A DNA stretch of 64,000 bases from the NCBI GenBank assembly GCA_041748075.1, contig JBGTDX010000146.1:1-64000 (forward strand). Direction: 5' to 3'. How positions within the stretch are numbered: position 1 is the first letter of the stretch; each line of letters begins with the position of its first letter. The notes under the pieces were generated by a model. The model saw only the letters and a program-made list of their open reading frames with translations. It searched no databases and was not told the DNA's origin. Source of the DNA: JBGSYJ01 sp041748075 (GTDB taxonomy: Bacteria > Acidobacteriota > Thermoanaerobaculia > Gp7-AA8). Positions 1 to 9,589 of the stretch are shown here, piece by piece. A program made the position numbers and the translations under genes.

Positions 1-1
1 C

Positions 2-1206
2 GTGATCGTCATCGCCAGCGTGACGGGGGGCGATCCGAAAGGCGAGGTGGTTTACGTCGAGCCGGTCGAGCGCCGGGACATTCAGGCGATCGTCTCCGCG
101 CCGGGCGAGGTGGATCCCAAGGTAAAGGTGAACATCAGCGCCCACGTGATCGGCAAGATCGAAAAGCTGTACTTCAAAGAAGGTGACACGGTCCGCAGGG
201 GCGACAGGCTGGTCGACCTCGAGCGTGTAGCGTTTGTGGCACAACGGGACAGGATGCGCTCTGAAGTTGCGAACCGGCGGATTGAAGTGAGTCGCGCGAG
301 AATCAGCCTTGCAAACGCCGATTCGCAGTTCAAGCGCGCGCAGGAGCTCTCGCAGCAGGGGATCCAGGCCCAGGAGTTGTTCGAGCAGACACGGCTCCAG
401 CGGGACAATGCGCGTGCAGCGGTGGCGTCTGCCGAAGAAGCTGTGCGCCAGGCGCAGGCTAGCCTCGCTCAGGCGGAAGATGACCTCGAACGAACCATGA
501 TTGTCTCTCCGATCGACGGGAAAGTCGTACAGCTGAGCGCCGAGGAAGGCGAAGTCGTCATCACCGGGACGATGAACAATCCGGGATCGGTCATCGCCGT
601 CGTCGCCGACCTCTCCGAGATCCTCGTACAGGCCGAAGTGGGTGAGACGGAGATCACGGGCATCCGCGTTGGCCAGGAAGCCCGGGTTCGCGTCGATGCA
701 CTGCCCGGACAGGTTTTCGAGGGGCGGGTTGCCGAGATCGGGAGCTCTGCATCCGTCCGTGCCGGGGCGGGCTCGGGTATCCGCTACTTCAGAGTCGAAA
801 TCACTTTGGTGAATCCGGCCGAGTCGCTTCGTCCGGGAATGACTTCCCAGGTCGAGATCGTGACGGAGGCGGCAAAGAACGCCCTGACGGTACCGATTCA
901 GAGCGTCGTAGAGCGCGATCCGAAGACCCTTCGCGTTCGGACCGGAAGAGACGCCCGGGCGGGAAGTGACTCCCCGCTCGGCAAATTCGTATTCATCTAT
1001 GAGAACGGCAAGGCAACGCTACGCCCGGTGACGACGGGCATTAGCAGCGATACACATGTCGCGATCGTTTCCGGTCTCAGCGATAAGGACCAGATTGTAA
1101 CGGGCCCGTTCCGGACACTCAGGACGCTGGAAAACGAAGCAACTGTCCGTCCTGAAGAAGAAGACGACAAAGACAACGAGAAAACGGACCAGGCGAAGGA
1201 AGAAGA

Positions 1207-1210
<4 letters not shown>
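2..1210 (+). CDS. Efflux periplasmic adaptor (MacA/HlyD-type membrane fusion protein), 5' end outside window
   Basis: Periplasmic adaptor that would link an inner-membrane ABC transporter to an outer-membrane channel. The visible 402 residues start inside the N-terminal membrane anchor, so the true start is probably upstream of the window. A biotinyl-lipoyl-like half-motif lies near residues 40-70, followed by a long alpha-helical hairpin rich in Ala, Gln, Arg and Glu (about 80-165), the second lipoyl half (about 167-200) and beta-barrel segments to about 345. The C-terminus is a charged Glu/Lys/Asp tail. The stop codon overlaps the next gene by 4 nt (ATGA), which implies translational coupling with the ATPase. 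Adaptor, separate ATPase and FtsX-type permease together match a MacAB-like exporter. The substrate cannot be read from the sequence. Confidence 0.9.
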
Positions 1211-1920
<710 letters not shown>

Positions 1921-1927
1921 TACTAAA

Positions 1928-2044
1928 GAATTGAGAATTTAGAATGCAGAATTCTGAAAGAATGCATCGCGAGCTGGAAAGTCATACGGAGTCGTGCACT
2001 TTTTCTGAATTCTCAATTCTGAATTCTCAATTCTGAATTCTCAG
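1928..2044. repeat. Heptamer inverted-repeat element (copy 1)
   Basis: AT-rich intergenic element between the ATPase and permease genes of one transporter. The right arm is a run of 7-nt units alternating TTCTGAA and TTCTCAA. The left arm carries the complementary TTGAGAA-type units in poorer form. The arms flank about 45 nt of unrelated sequence. Related elements lie near 22.9 kb and 25.1 kb. Confidence 0.8.
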
Positions 2045-2053
2045 GTCATAACA

Positions 2054-3280
2054 ATGTTCTCCGAAAATCTCAGAATCGCACTCAAGGCCCTCTGGGCGAA
2101 CAAGATGCGCTCGATCCTCACGACGCTGGGCATCATCATCGGCGTCGCCTCGGTGATCGCAGTCGTCTCGCTTGTGCAGGGGATGGAGCGGACATTTGCC
2201 AACGAGCTGCAGGGCGTCGGTGCGACGTACATCATGGTCTTCCCCGACGCCGGGGAAGAAGCGCGGCGAACGATGAACCCGAGGATTCCGGACCTCACGT
2301 ATGCCGACGGCGTCGCGGTGCTCAGAAGCGCTCCCGACGTTGCCGGCTTCACGCCGATCTTCTTCACGAGCGCCGAGGCGAAGCTGGGCGATCTGCGGCA
2401 CCGTCTGAACCTTCTGGGTGTGAGCGAGTCGTATCAGGATGTGGTCAATCACTGGGTCGACCGCGGGCGCTTTTTCACGCCGCTCGACATGGAGAACAGG
2501 AAGCGTGTCGCGACCATCGGCGTCGAGGCCGCGCGGAAGCTGGGTATCGAGGACGATCCGATCGGCAAGGTGATTCAGGTCAACGAAGCGCCCTTCACCG
2601 TAATCGGCGTGATGGAGTCGAAGGGGAGAATGTTCGGCCAGGACAACGACGACCTCGTACTCATTCCGTTCACCACGGCAGGCATGATCTACGGAGCGGA
2701 GTCGGTGCGTTCGCTGCGCCTCGATTTCCAGGCTGCCAGCTCGTCACGGATCGATCTCGCACGCGAGCAGATTCAGGAGATCCTGCGAACTCGCCACGGA
2801 ATCAAAGAAGGTGAGGCGGACGACTTCCGGATCCTCCTGCAGGACGAACTCCTCAAGACGGTGTCCAAGACGCTCAACATGACCTCGATCATCATGGGTG
2901 CGATCGTCGGAATCGCTCTACTCGTCGGCGGCATCGGAATCATGAACATCATGCTGGTCTCTGTAACCGAGCGCACTCGTGAGATCGGAATCCGAAAATC
3001 GATCGGCGCGAGACGCAACGATGTGCTGATTCAGTTCCTCATCGAGGCGGTCACGCTCTCCGCAGTAGGCGGTCTGATCGGAGTCGCGACGGGAATGGCA
3101 GGCGCAGTGGGAGTCCGCCAGTTACTCACGCGCTGGATCGAGTTTCCGCCCGTACACACGCCGATCTGGGCGATCGCGCTTTCATTCGGCTTCTGCGCCT
3201 TCCTGGGAATTGTCTTCGGAATCTACCCGGCGGCGAAGGCCTCGAAGCTGGATCCGATTGAGGCGCTGCGATACGAGTGA
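2054..3280 (+). CDS. ABC transporter permease, MacB/FtsX family
   Basis: Inner-membrane subunit of the MacAB-like exporter, 408 residues. The order is one N-terminal membrane helix (about 18-42), a large periplasmic MacB_PCD-type domain (about 45-245), then three C-terminal helices (about 280-305, 330-360, 370-395) with the FtsX-family stretch TERTREIGIRKSIGAR between them. This is the type VII ABC (MacB/LolCE) topology. The ATPase and adaptor lie directly upstream in the same direction. I chose the ATG at 2054 because it sits just before the first helix; the ribosome-binding site is weak (AGGTC). Confidence 0.93.
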   Translation: MFSENLRIALKALWANKMRSILTTLGIIIGVASVIAVVSLVQGMERTFANELQGVGATYIMVFPDAGEEARRTMNPRIPDLTYADGVAVLRSAPDVAGFTPIFFTSAEAKLGDLRHRLNLLGVSESYQDVVNHWVDRGRFFTPLDMENRKRVATIGVEAARKLGIEDDPIGKVIQVNEAPFTVIGVMESKGRMFGQDNDDLVLIPFTTAGMIYGAESVRSLRLDFQAASSSRIDLAREQIQEILRTRHGIKEGEADDFRILLQDELLKTVSKTLNMTSIIMGAIVGIALLVGGIGIMNIMLVSVTERTREIGIRKSIGARRNDVLIQFLIEAVTLSAVGGLIGVATGMAGAVGVRQLLTRWIEFPPVHTPIWAIALSFGFCAFLGIVFGIYPAAKASKLDPIEALRYE

Positions 3281-3282
3281 GA

Positions 3283-3558
3283 GTAGTCAGTAGTCAGGAG
3301 TCAGTAGCCAGTAGCCCGCCCAACCTCATTGAATGCTGACAGCGAGGGCAGAGATCAAGCAAGTGTCATCCTGAGCGGAGCGAAGGATCTTCTTGCGGGG
3401 ATTGAACGTCGCGAGATGATCCTTCGCTCCGCTCAGGATGACAAGTTAACCAATATCGCGCCACTCAATGGCACGGAAGAGCTCTCCTGACTCCTGACTA
3501 CTGGCTCCTGACTACTGGCTCCTGACTACTGGCTCCTGACTACTGGCTCCTGACTACT
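3283..3558. repeat. Heptamer inverted-repeat element with a nested palindrome
   Basis: The left arm (3284-3318) is built of 7-nt units such as AGTAGTC and AGTAGCC. The right arm (3484-3558) has the complementary units. From 3491 a 14-nt unit CTCCTGACTACTGG occurs four times exactly plus a partial fifth. A separate palindrome (3365-3442) sits inside. The 7-nt periodicity matches the AATTC-type elements elsewhere although the unit sequence differs. Confidence 0.8.
3365..3442. repeat. Palindromic repeat, TCATCCTGAGC family
   Basis: Inverted repeat with arms GTCATCCTGAGCGGAGCGAA and its complement, separated by about 26 nt. A second full copy is at 38209-38288 and a half copy at 8122-8147. It is non-coding and could form a long hairpin. 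Confidence 0.85.
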
Positions 3559-3574
3559 TCCCCGTCTCCCCGCC

Positions 3575-4132
3575 TCACTTCGCTCTCTCGATGTACCTTC
3601 CATCGACCGGATCGACCACCACGATTTCGCCTTCGCCGATAAATGGTGGGACCTGGATCGTGACGCCATTTTCGAGCGTCGCCGGCTTGTAGGAAGCCGA
3701 AGCTGTGCCACCTTTGATCAGGGGCTGCGTCTCGACGATCTTCCAGGCGAGCGTCTTGGGAAGTTCAACACCGATGGGCTTGGCCTCGTAGAACTGGACC
3801 TGAATTTTGAGCCCGGGAGAGAGCCAAGGGGCGGACGCTCCGAGGTCTTCTTCGCTGATCTCGATCTGCTCGTAGTTCTCGGTGTTCATGAAGTGATGAG
3901 AGTGGCCGTCGGAGTAGAGGTACTCCATCTCGTTGGTCTCGATGTATGCCTGATCGATGCTGTCGCCCGAACGGAAGCGGTGCTCGAACTGGTTGCCCGT
4001 GCGCAGATTCCGCAGCTTTGCCTGCACCATCGCGCGCAGATTTCCCGGCGTATGATGCCGGAACTCGATGATCTTGCAGAGCTCACCGTTGAAGAGAATG
4101 ACCATGCCGTTACGAATGTCTGTTGCCTGCAT
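3575..4132 (-). CDS. efp: Elongation factor P
   Basis: Translation factor that relieves ribosome stalling at polyproline stretches, 185 residues, a normal length. All three domains are recognisable: an N-terminal KOW-like domain (1-62), an OB domain (about 65-125) and the C-terminal domain with the hallmark GxSASxxxKPATLENG stretch and an ending close to VDPVDGRY. The ATG at 4132 gives the usual MQATDIRNGM beginning and has AAAGGA upstream; longer upstream extensions have no family match. The tip of the domain I loop reads PGNLRA, so the position of E. coli Lys34 or Pseudomonas Arg32 is Asn31 here. The gene is divergent from the binding-protein gene at 4229. Confidence 0.95.
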   Translation of the reverse strand: MQATDIRNGMVILFNGELCKIIEFRHHTPGNLRAMVQAKLRNLRTGNQFEHRFRSGDSIDQAYIETNEMEYLYSDGHSHHFMNTENYEQIEISEEDLGASAPWLSPGLKIQVQFYEAKPIGVELPKTLAWKIVETQPLIKGGTASASYKPATLENGVTIQVPPFIGEGEIVVVDPVDGRYIERAK

Positions 4133-4228
4133 GAGATATGTTGAATCCTTTCGCTGCTCGTGTCTCGCGCGGAGCGTCAGCTTCCGTCGCGACTGCATTC
4201 TATTCACTTCCCGGATGAAAGAGACCAG

Positions 4229-5392
4229 ATGAAGACAGAATCTATCCGTTTCCGAGCCGCCGGCCTCGGGGCCGCGATCGCGCTTCTCCTCGGGGCCTGC
4301 GGTGGAGAACGCGTTTCTCAAACCGAGGGGCCTGCGAACCAAATTCCCATCGGGGTCTTCGCCGGCCTGACGGGACCGACTGCGACATTCGGCAGAGCCA
4401 CGCGGGACGGCGCGATGCTCGCTGCCGATGAGATCAATGCGTCCGGGGGTCTTCTTGGGCGCCAGGTACAGCTGTTTATCGAGGACAACCAGGGCAAGAC
4501 GGAAGAAGCGCCATCGGTGGTTTCGCGCCTCATCACGCGGAACAAGGTCGTCGCATTGATCGGCGAGAACGCATCGTCGCGCTCGCTCGCGGCCGCTCCG
4601 GTCGCTCAGGCGGCTAAGATTCCGATGATCTCTCCGTCGTCGACGAATCCAGCGGTTACTGAAAAGGGCGACTACATCTTCCGGGTCTGCTTTCTCGATT
4701 CGTATCAGGGGAAAGCGCTGGCCATTTTCGTCCGGGAGAAACTCGGACTCGGCCGTGTAGCGATCCTGCGCGATGTTAAGAGCGACTATTCAGTCGGTCT
4801 GGCCGATTTCTTCACCCAGGCGTTCACTGCGGCCGGCGGAACGATCGTCGCCGATCAGAGCTACAGCGAAGGCGACAGCGACTTCAAATCGCAGCTCACG
4901 GCGATACGCGCCGTCGCTCCCGACGCCATATTCGTCCCCGGCTACTACACCGAGGCTGGGTCGATCGCCGTTCAGGCGCGGGACCTGGGGATTACGGCTC
5001 CGTTCGTCGGGGGCGATGGCTGGGGCTCACCGCTGCTGCTGGAAATCGGGGGCAAGTCTGTCGAGGGCGCTTATTACGGCGAGCACTACTTCGTTCGCGA
5101 GGAGCGGCCTGCGGTTCAACAGTTCGTGAAGAAGTTCCGCGAGCGATTCGGAACCGATCCTGATGCGGTGAATGCCCTCTCCTACGACGCGATGATGATG
5201 CTGGCGGACGCCATCCGACGGGGTAATTCGGTTGAAGGTCCCGTGATCCGGGAGCATCTCGCTTCGATCCGCGACTTCGAGGGAGTCTCGGGTGTCATCA
5301 CGATGGGAGCCGACCGCAATCCGATCAAGCCGGTGGTGATCGTGAAGGTTGTGAACGGAAGGACGGAGTTCGCCGACCGCATTTCGCCGTGA
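4229..5392 (+). CDS. ABC transporter substrate-binding lipoprotein, branched-chain amino-acid (LivK) type
   Basis: Type I periplasmic binding protein of the Peripla_BP_6/LivK family, 387 residues. A short basic N-terminus and hydrophobic stretch end in the lipobox LGAC (Cys near residue 22), so it is probably a lipoprotein. Family signatures are IGVFAGLTGPTATFGRATRDGAMLAADEINASGG at the start of lobe 1 (residues about 36-70), a central VALIGENASSRS segment, and the lobe crossover PDAIFVPGYY. The GTG/ATG codons upstream would add residues before the signal peptide, so ATG 4229 is preferred, with GAAAGAG as ribosome-binding site. No cognate permease or ATPase lies nearby, so it either works with genes elsewhere or serves as a sensor. 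The ligand is not predictable. Confidence 0.92.
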   Translation: MKTESIRFRAAGLGAAIALLLGACGGERVSQTEGPANQIPIGVFAGLTGPTATFGRATRDGAMLAADEINASGGLLGRQVQLFIEDNQGKTEEAPSVVSRLITRNKVVALIGENASSRSLAAAPVAQAAKIPMISPSSTNPAVTEKGDYIFRVCFLDSYQGKALAIFVREKLGLGRVAILRDVKSDYSVGLADFFTQAFTAAGGTIVADQSYSEGDSDFKSQLTAIRAVAPDAIFVPGYYTEAGSIAVQARDLGITAPFVGGDGWGSPLLLEIGGKSVEGAYYGEHYFVREERPAVQQFVKKFRERFGTDPDAVNALSYDAMMMLADAIRRGNSVEGPVIREHLASIRDFEGVSGVITMGADRNPIKPVVIVKVVNGRTEFADRISP

Positions 5393-5456
5393 GGGTTGCG
5401 GAGGCTGTGATCCGAGCGTCGGAATGACAGGTCATTGTGGCGGAAATGAACGAGCT

Positions 5457-5628
5457 GTCATCCCGAGCAAGCGTGGGCGTGTGGGAGGGGCGAGGGACCT
5501 CACGCGATGGTACATAGTTACCTCGAGGAGAGGTCCGCACTTCGATACCTTCCCGTAGCGAATTCACTATGTACTATCGCCGGAGGTCCCTCGCCCCTCC
5601 CTCCCACACGACCGAGCTCGGGATGACA
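5457..5628. repeat. Long imperfect palindrome, TCATCCCGAGC family
   Basis: This 355-nt gene-free stretch holds an inverted repeat. It opens with TCATCCCGAGC and closes with GAGCTCGGGATGACA. Inner arms are GTGTGGGAGGGGCGAGGGAC and its near complement, and the centre is ACATAGT/ACTATGT. It could fold into an extended hairpin. I see nothing else between 5393 and 5747. Confidence 0.8.
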
Positions 5629-5747
5629 AGTTCTGACGAGCGTCGCGAGCGGGGAATTTCCAGAATGTTTGCTTCCTGCATCCCGAACGCAGCCAGCTCT
5701 GAGGCATACTCGGGGCCCGCATCAGCGAACACATCGAGAGGACAGCC

Positions 5748-7829
5748 ATGAAATCGAAACAGCTTCTCACCGGAACCGCGGCAGCTCTGCTCCTGACTCT
5801 CAGCCCGCTCGACGTTCTCGCCGAGAGCGCTGCCGAGGGAGACACGGCAGCGGCGGCGCCCGCGGCAATTCGTTACGGCACCTGGGGGATCGACCTCGAC
5901 GCCATGGACCGCTCCGTGAAACCGGGCGACGACTTCTTCCGATTCGTCAACGGCAAATGGGTCGACACCACGGAAATCCCCGCCGATCGATCCCGCTTCG
6001 GCGCCTTCGACATGCTCCGCGACGCTTCGGAGATCCGGGTCCGCGAGATCCTCGAACGGTGGGCCGCCGATGAGTCTCTGAAGGCCGGATCGGACGAGGC
6101 CAAAGTCGCCGCCGCCTATCGCACGTTCCTCAATGAGAAGAAGGCCGAGGAGCTCGGACGGAAGCCGATCGATCCGCGGCTGAAGGCCATTCGAGACGCG
6201 AAGAACCACAACGAGGTCGCGCGCGTGATGGCTCGCGGCCACGGTGGATTCGGCCGCTCGCTCTTCAGCGCCTCGGTTTTCGACGACGCGAAGAATCCCG
6301 ACCGCTACGCTCTCTACATCGCGCAGTCTGGCATCGGGCTGCCCGACCGCGAGTTCTACCTCCGTGAGAACTTCAAGCCGCAGAAGGAACGCTACCAGCA
6401 GTACGTCGCCGACATGCTGACTCTCGCCGGCTGGGACGATCCCGCGAAAAGCGCGGCAGCGATCGTCACGTTCGAGACGCAGATCGCCGAGGCCCACTGG
6501 TCGCGCGCCGAGAGCCGAGACCGCGACAAGACTTACAACCCGATGACCATCGCCGATCTCGAGACGAGGGCACCGGGATTCCCGTGGAAGCTCTATTTGA
6601 AAGAGGCGTCACTGGGAGAAGCGGAACGGCCCGTCGTCCGTCAGAGCACTGCGCTTCCGAAGCTCGCGAAGATCTTCTCCGACACACCGGTGGACACGCT
6701 GAAAGCCTGGCAGGCGTTCCATCTGATGGACGACACAGCGCCGCTCCTTTCGTCGGCCTTTGTCGACACGCACTGGGAGTTCCGCTCGAAGTACCTCAAC
6801 GGTGCGAAAGAGCAGCGTCCACGCTGGAAGCGCGCTGTGAGCGGCGTCGAGGGCGCCCTCGGAGAAGCAATCGGGCGGACGTACGTCGCGGAGAACTTTC
6901 CTCCCGAGTCGAAGGCGAAGATGGAGAAACTCGTCGCCGATCTTCGCGTCGCCATGAAGGCGCGCATCGAAAACCTGGAGTGGATGGGGCCCGAGACCAG
7001 GGCGCTCGCTCTCGACAAGCTCTCGAAGTTCGGCCTGAAGATCGGCTATCCGTCGAAGTGGCGCGACTACTCGAAGCTGGAAGTCATCGAAGGTGATCTC
7101 GTCGGCACGGCCGAGCGCGCCGCGAAGTTCCAGTGGGACTGGGACGTCAGCCGCATCGGCAAGCCGGTCGATGACGAGGAGTGGGGCATGACACCGCAGA
7201 CCGTCAATGCCTACTACTCATCGACCAAGAACGAGATCGTCTTCCCTGCCGCGATTCTGCAGCCGCCGTTTTTCGATCCGAAAGCCGATCCCGCTGTGAA
7301 TTACGGCGCGATCGGAGGCGTCATCGGGCACGAGATCACGCACGGCTTCGATGATCAGGGACGCAAATCCGACGGTGATGGCGTCCTGCGGGACTGGTGG
7401 GCGCCGGAGGATGCGGCGAAATTCGAGGCGCAGGCCGCACGGCTCGGCGCGCAGTACGAAGCGTTCGAGTTCAAGGAGCTCCCCGGTCTGCATCTCACGG
7501 GCCGCCTGACGATGGGCGAGAACATCGCCGATCTCGGCGGCGTCCTCCTCGGTCTCGATGCTTACAGGCTCTCGCTCAATGGCGAGGAGTCCCCGGTGCT
7601 CGACGGCTTCACCGGCCCGCAACGCGTCTTCTTGGGGTGGGCTCAGGTGTGGAGGACGCTCTTCCGCGACGACTCGCTTCGCCAGCAGATCGTCAACGGC
7701 CCGCACTCGCCCGGCCAGGTGCGCGCGTTCGCACCGCTCCGCAACGTCGACGCCTGGTACGAAGCGTTCGACGTCAAAGAGGGAGACGCAAACTATGTGA
7801 AACCGGAAGAGCGCGCGCGGATCTGGTGA
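5748..7829 (+). CDS. M13 family zinc metallopeptidase (PepO/neprilysin-like), exported
   Basis: Zinc endopeptidase of the neprilysin family that cleaves small peptides, 693 residues, a normal bacterial M13 length. An N-terminal signal peptide (about 1-27, ending near LAESA) implies export. The N-terminal M13 domain begins with GIDLDAMDRSVKPGDDFFRFVNGKW. The catalytic domain has NAYYSSTKNEIVFPAAIL, the zinc site GHEITHGFDD (His528, Glu529, His532) and the third ligand in GENIADLGG. The C-terminal end VKPEERARIW is the family's expected ending. ATG 5748 is preceded by GAGAGGA. It appears monocistronic and complete. Confidence 0.96.
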   Translation: MKSKQLLTGTAAALLLTLSPLDVLAESAAEGDTAAAAPAAIRYGTWGIDLDAMDRSVKPGDDFFRFVNGKWVDTTEIPADRSRFGAFDMLRDASEIRVREILERWAADESLKAGSDEAKVAAAYRTFLNEKKAEELGRKPIDPRLKAIRDAKNHNEVARVMARGHGGFGRSLFSASVFDDAKNPDRYALYIAQSGIGLPDREFYLRENFKPQKERYQQYVADMLTLAGWDDPAKSAAAIVTFETQIAEAHWSRAESRDRDKTYNPMTIADLETRAPGFPWKLYLKEASLGEAERPVVRQSTALPKLAKIFSDTPVDTLKAWQAFHLMDDTAPLLSSAFVDTHWEFRSKYLNGAKEQRPRWKRAVSGVEGALGEAIGRTYVAENFPPESKAKMEKLVADLRVAMKARIENLEWMGPETRALALDKLSKFGLKIGYPSKWRDYSKLEVIEGDLVGTAERAAKFQWDWDVSRIGKPVDDEEWGMTPQTVNAYYSSTKNEIVFPAAILQPPFFDPKADPAVNYGAIGGVIGHEITHGFDDQGRKSDGDGVLRDWWAPEDAAKFEAQAARLGAQYEAFEFKELPGLHLTGRLTMGENIADLGGVLLGLDAYRLSLNGEESPVLDGFTGPQRVFLGWAQVWRTLFRDDSLRQQIVNGPHSPGQVRAFAPLRNVDAWYEAFDVKEGDANYVKPEERARIW

Positions 7830-7831
7830 TG

Positions 7832-8048
7832 GCGCGGCGCACCGGAGGTGCGCTGAGAGGGTAGCCGGTGGCAAGCGCAGCGCAGCCACCGGAGTGAGAG
7901 TTTTTATGTGTACGCACCCCGGCAGGGGTGCCAGATCCGACGGTTCTGCCGCCCCTCCGGGGCGAGGAGCTTTCGCGCACCGCTACCGGTGGCTGCGCTG
8001 CGCTTGCCACCGGCTACCCTCTGTCGCGCCTCCGGCGCGAGGCACTCG
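7832..8048. repeat. Composite palindromic repeat, GGTAGCCGGTGGC family (copy 1, two facing halves)
   Basis: The left half (7832-7897) contains CACCGGAGGTGCGCTGA and GGTAGCCGGTGGCAAGCGCA followed by GCGCAGCCACCGG. The right half (7976-8048) is close to its reverse complement and ends in CGCGCCTCCGGCGCGAG. Smaller palindromes (GGGTGCC, CCGCCCCTCCGGGGC) lie between. Related copies are at 20873-21000, 27592-27633 and 33131-33163. The rest of 7830-8274 shows no gene. Confidence 0.85.
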
Positions 8049-8121
8049 TCCGTACCAGACATTCCCTGGAAGGAAAGCGAAAGTCCCATCATTGCCTTGC
8101 ATCAGAGCGAGTCCTGAGGGG

Positions 8122-8147
8122 ATCCTTCGCTGCGCTCAGGATGACAC
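8122..8147. repeat. Half copy of the TCATCCTGAGC palindrome
   Basis: GATCCTTCGCTGCGCTCAGG followed by ATGACA matches one arm of the palindromes at 3365 and 38209. The opposite arm is missing. Confidence 0.7.
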
Positions 8148-8274
8148 GCGCGCTCGCATGGACGTTGAGGGGAAGTGTGAAGCGTGCGAACGCAATCAAC
8201 GCAACGCCCATCGTGCATGTGCTTCTCCAGTCGGTGGCAAGCGCAGGATGTCACCCTTATGCGCCGGGCGTACC

Positions 8275-8433
8275 TCAGCGGGAGCGATTCTTGTTCTTGT
8301 CTCCCGAGTTTCGCGACTGATCGGATTTCCGGCCGCCGAAAACGGTCTGCCGCGGGATCAGGTCGGTCAGGCGGATCGGCTTTTCGGACTCCGTAGCCGG
8401 CGGTTTGGCAGGCGGAACTTTTCTCGAGACCAT
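8275..8433 (-). CDS. Putative double-glycine leader peptide A (candidate exported peptide)
   Basis: A 52-codon gene, too short for ordinary gene calling, lying in the same direction as the C39-exporter operon and 154 nt after it. The protein has a Pro/Lys-rich N-terminus, then KPIRLTDLIPRQTVFGG (residues 18-34), then an 18-residue basic, Ser/Asn/Lys-rich tail. The core pattern D-L-x-P-x5-G-G is shared with the 39-residue product at 16824. A Gly-Gly pair at the end of a conserved leader is what C39 peptidases cut, and an intact C39 exporter is encoded next door. It has no cysteine and no obvious modification enzyme. No good ribosome-binding site precedes ATG 8433; an in-frame ATG at 8487 would add 18 residues. 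Function is inferred from context only. Confidence 0.6.
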   Translation of the reverse strand: MVSRKVPPAKPPATESEKPIRLTDLIPRQTVFGGRKSDQSRNSGDKNKNRSR

Positions 8434-8443
8434 GAGAGCGAAT

Positions 8444-8461
8444 GTAACAGGATCAGTGCCA
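8444..8461 (-). promoter_or_regulatory. Candidate sigma-54-type promoter upstream of peptide A
   Basis: Reading the minus strand, TGGCACTGATCCTGTT lies 12 nt before the ATG of peptide A. It has a perfect -24 block TGGCAC, and GG is followed after 10 nt by GT where the sigma-54 consensus has GC. The same 16 nt with two changes occurs before peptide B. The short distance to the ATG would give an almost leaderless transcript, which is a point against it. Confidence 0.4.
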
Positions 8462-8587
8462 TCTTGCGTTGAGGAGATGTAAGTCATTCGAAGCCGACGG
8501 GATGAGGATGCACGCAGCTTCCGCGACGCGGTGGCGGGCGGCACCGTCGCGAAGCGTGTGCGGCTTTAGAAAGGAACTGCGGAGGCT

Positions 8588-9589
8588 CTATCCTGGGGCC
8601 GCTTCGGAAAGATGGCGGGCGAGCTTGCCTCGCGAGATTCCGAGAATCCGCGCGGTCTGTCGCTGGTTCCGGCCCGTGGTCTCGTACACCCTGAGCACGT
8701 GCGCCGTGACCGCTGCGTCGAGCGAAAGGTCAGCAGGTTCTTTCTCCCGCCGCGAAGCGGCGTGAGCGCCTTCCTCTGCGGGCCTTTCTTCAGGAAGGTC
8801 CTCCGCCAGGTCATGTTGAAAGACGACATGCTCGGGAAGGACAACATCTCCCTCGCAGAACAGAGCAACGCTGCGCAGCGTGTGATGCAGCTCGCGCAGA
8901 TTACCGGGCCACTCATACGTGACGAGCATTGCCATCGCTGCAGGATGGATCGAGCGGAAGCGCTTGCCGGCTTCGGTGGCCGCCGCCTTCAGCTCGCTCG
9001 CGATGAGCGATGACAGATCTTCGGGTCGCTCCGTCAGAGATGGGATCACGAGCACCATGCCGTCGAGCCGGTGATAGAGATCGTCGCGGAAGCGTCCTTC
9101 GCGGATCCGCTGCCGCAGCGAGCAGTTCGTCGCCGAAATGATGCGCGCATCGGAGTGCAGCATGCGCTCGCCGCCGACGCGCTCGAACTCGCCGTACTCC
9201 ACCGCCCGCAGGATCTTCGCCTGCGCGAGCGGGCTCATGTCCGAGATCTCGTCGAAGAACAGCGTCCCGCGGTTTGCAAGCTCGAATTTCCCCTTCACGG
9301 CTTGCTGTGCTCCGGTGAATGCGCCGCGCTCATGTCCGAACAGCTGGCTCTCGAGCAGCGTGTCGCTCATCGCCGATGCGTTGAACGAGATAAAGGGTCC
9401 GTTCGAGCGGGAGGAGGAGTTGTGGATCGCCTGCGCGAGCAGCGTCTTTCCCGTGCCGGTTCTTCCGAGGATGAGGACGGGGATGTCGCTGCGAGCGGCG
9501 AGAGTGGCGAGCTCGAGGCAACGCTGCATCGCGGGGTTGTTCGAGGTGAGCTCCTCGACCCGGAAACGGGACAGGCGTAGTTCGGTCAT
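8588..9589 (-). CDS. Sigma-54-dependent transcriptional activator (AAA+ and Fis-type HTH, no sensor domain)
   Basis: Enhancer-binding protein that would drive sigma-54 RNA polymerase, 333 residues. It begins almost directly with the AAA+ domain: Walker A GRTGTGKT (42-49), an intact GAFTGA loop (89-94) for sigma-54 contact, Walker B FFDEIS (111-116), the arginine-finger stretch FRDDLYHRLDG, and PEDLSSL. A linker rich in Glu/Ala leads to a Fis-like helix-turn-helix (about 295-330, NQRQTARILGISRGKLARHL). No receiver, GAF or PAS domain is present, so its control must come from another protein or from expression level. Its start overlaps the adaptor stop by 4 nt (ATGA), placing it last in the exporter operon. 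The two small peptide genes are its obvious candidate targets. Confidence 0.93.
   Translation of the reverse strand: MTELRLSRFRVEELTSNNPAMQRCLELATLAARSDIPVLILGRTGTGKTLLAQAIHNSSSRSNGPFISFNASAMSDTLLESQLFGHERGAFTGAQQAVKGKFELANRGTLFFDEISDMSPLAQAKILRAVEYGEFERVGGERMLHSDARIISATNCSLRQRIREGRFRDDLYHRLDGMVLVIPSLTERPEDLSSLIASELKAAATEAGKRFRSIHPAAMAMLVTYEWPGNLRELHHTLRSVALFCEGDVVLPEHVVFQHDLAEDLPEERPAEEGAHAASRREKEPADLSLDAAVTAHVLRVYETTGRNQRQTARILGISRGKLARHLSEAAPG

Noticed and set aside
3491..3558. 14-nt tandem repeat as a CRISPR array
   Set aside because: Units are direct and adjacent without spacers, no cas genes are nearby, and the arms are inverted elsewhere in the element.
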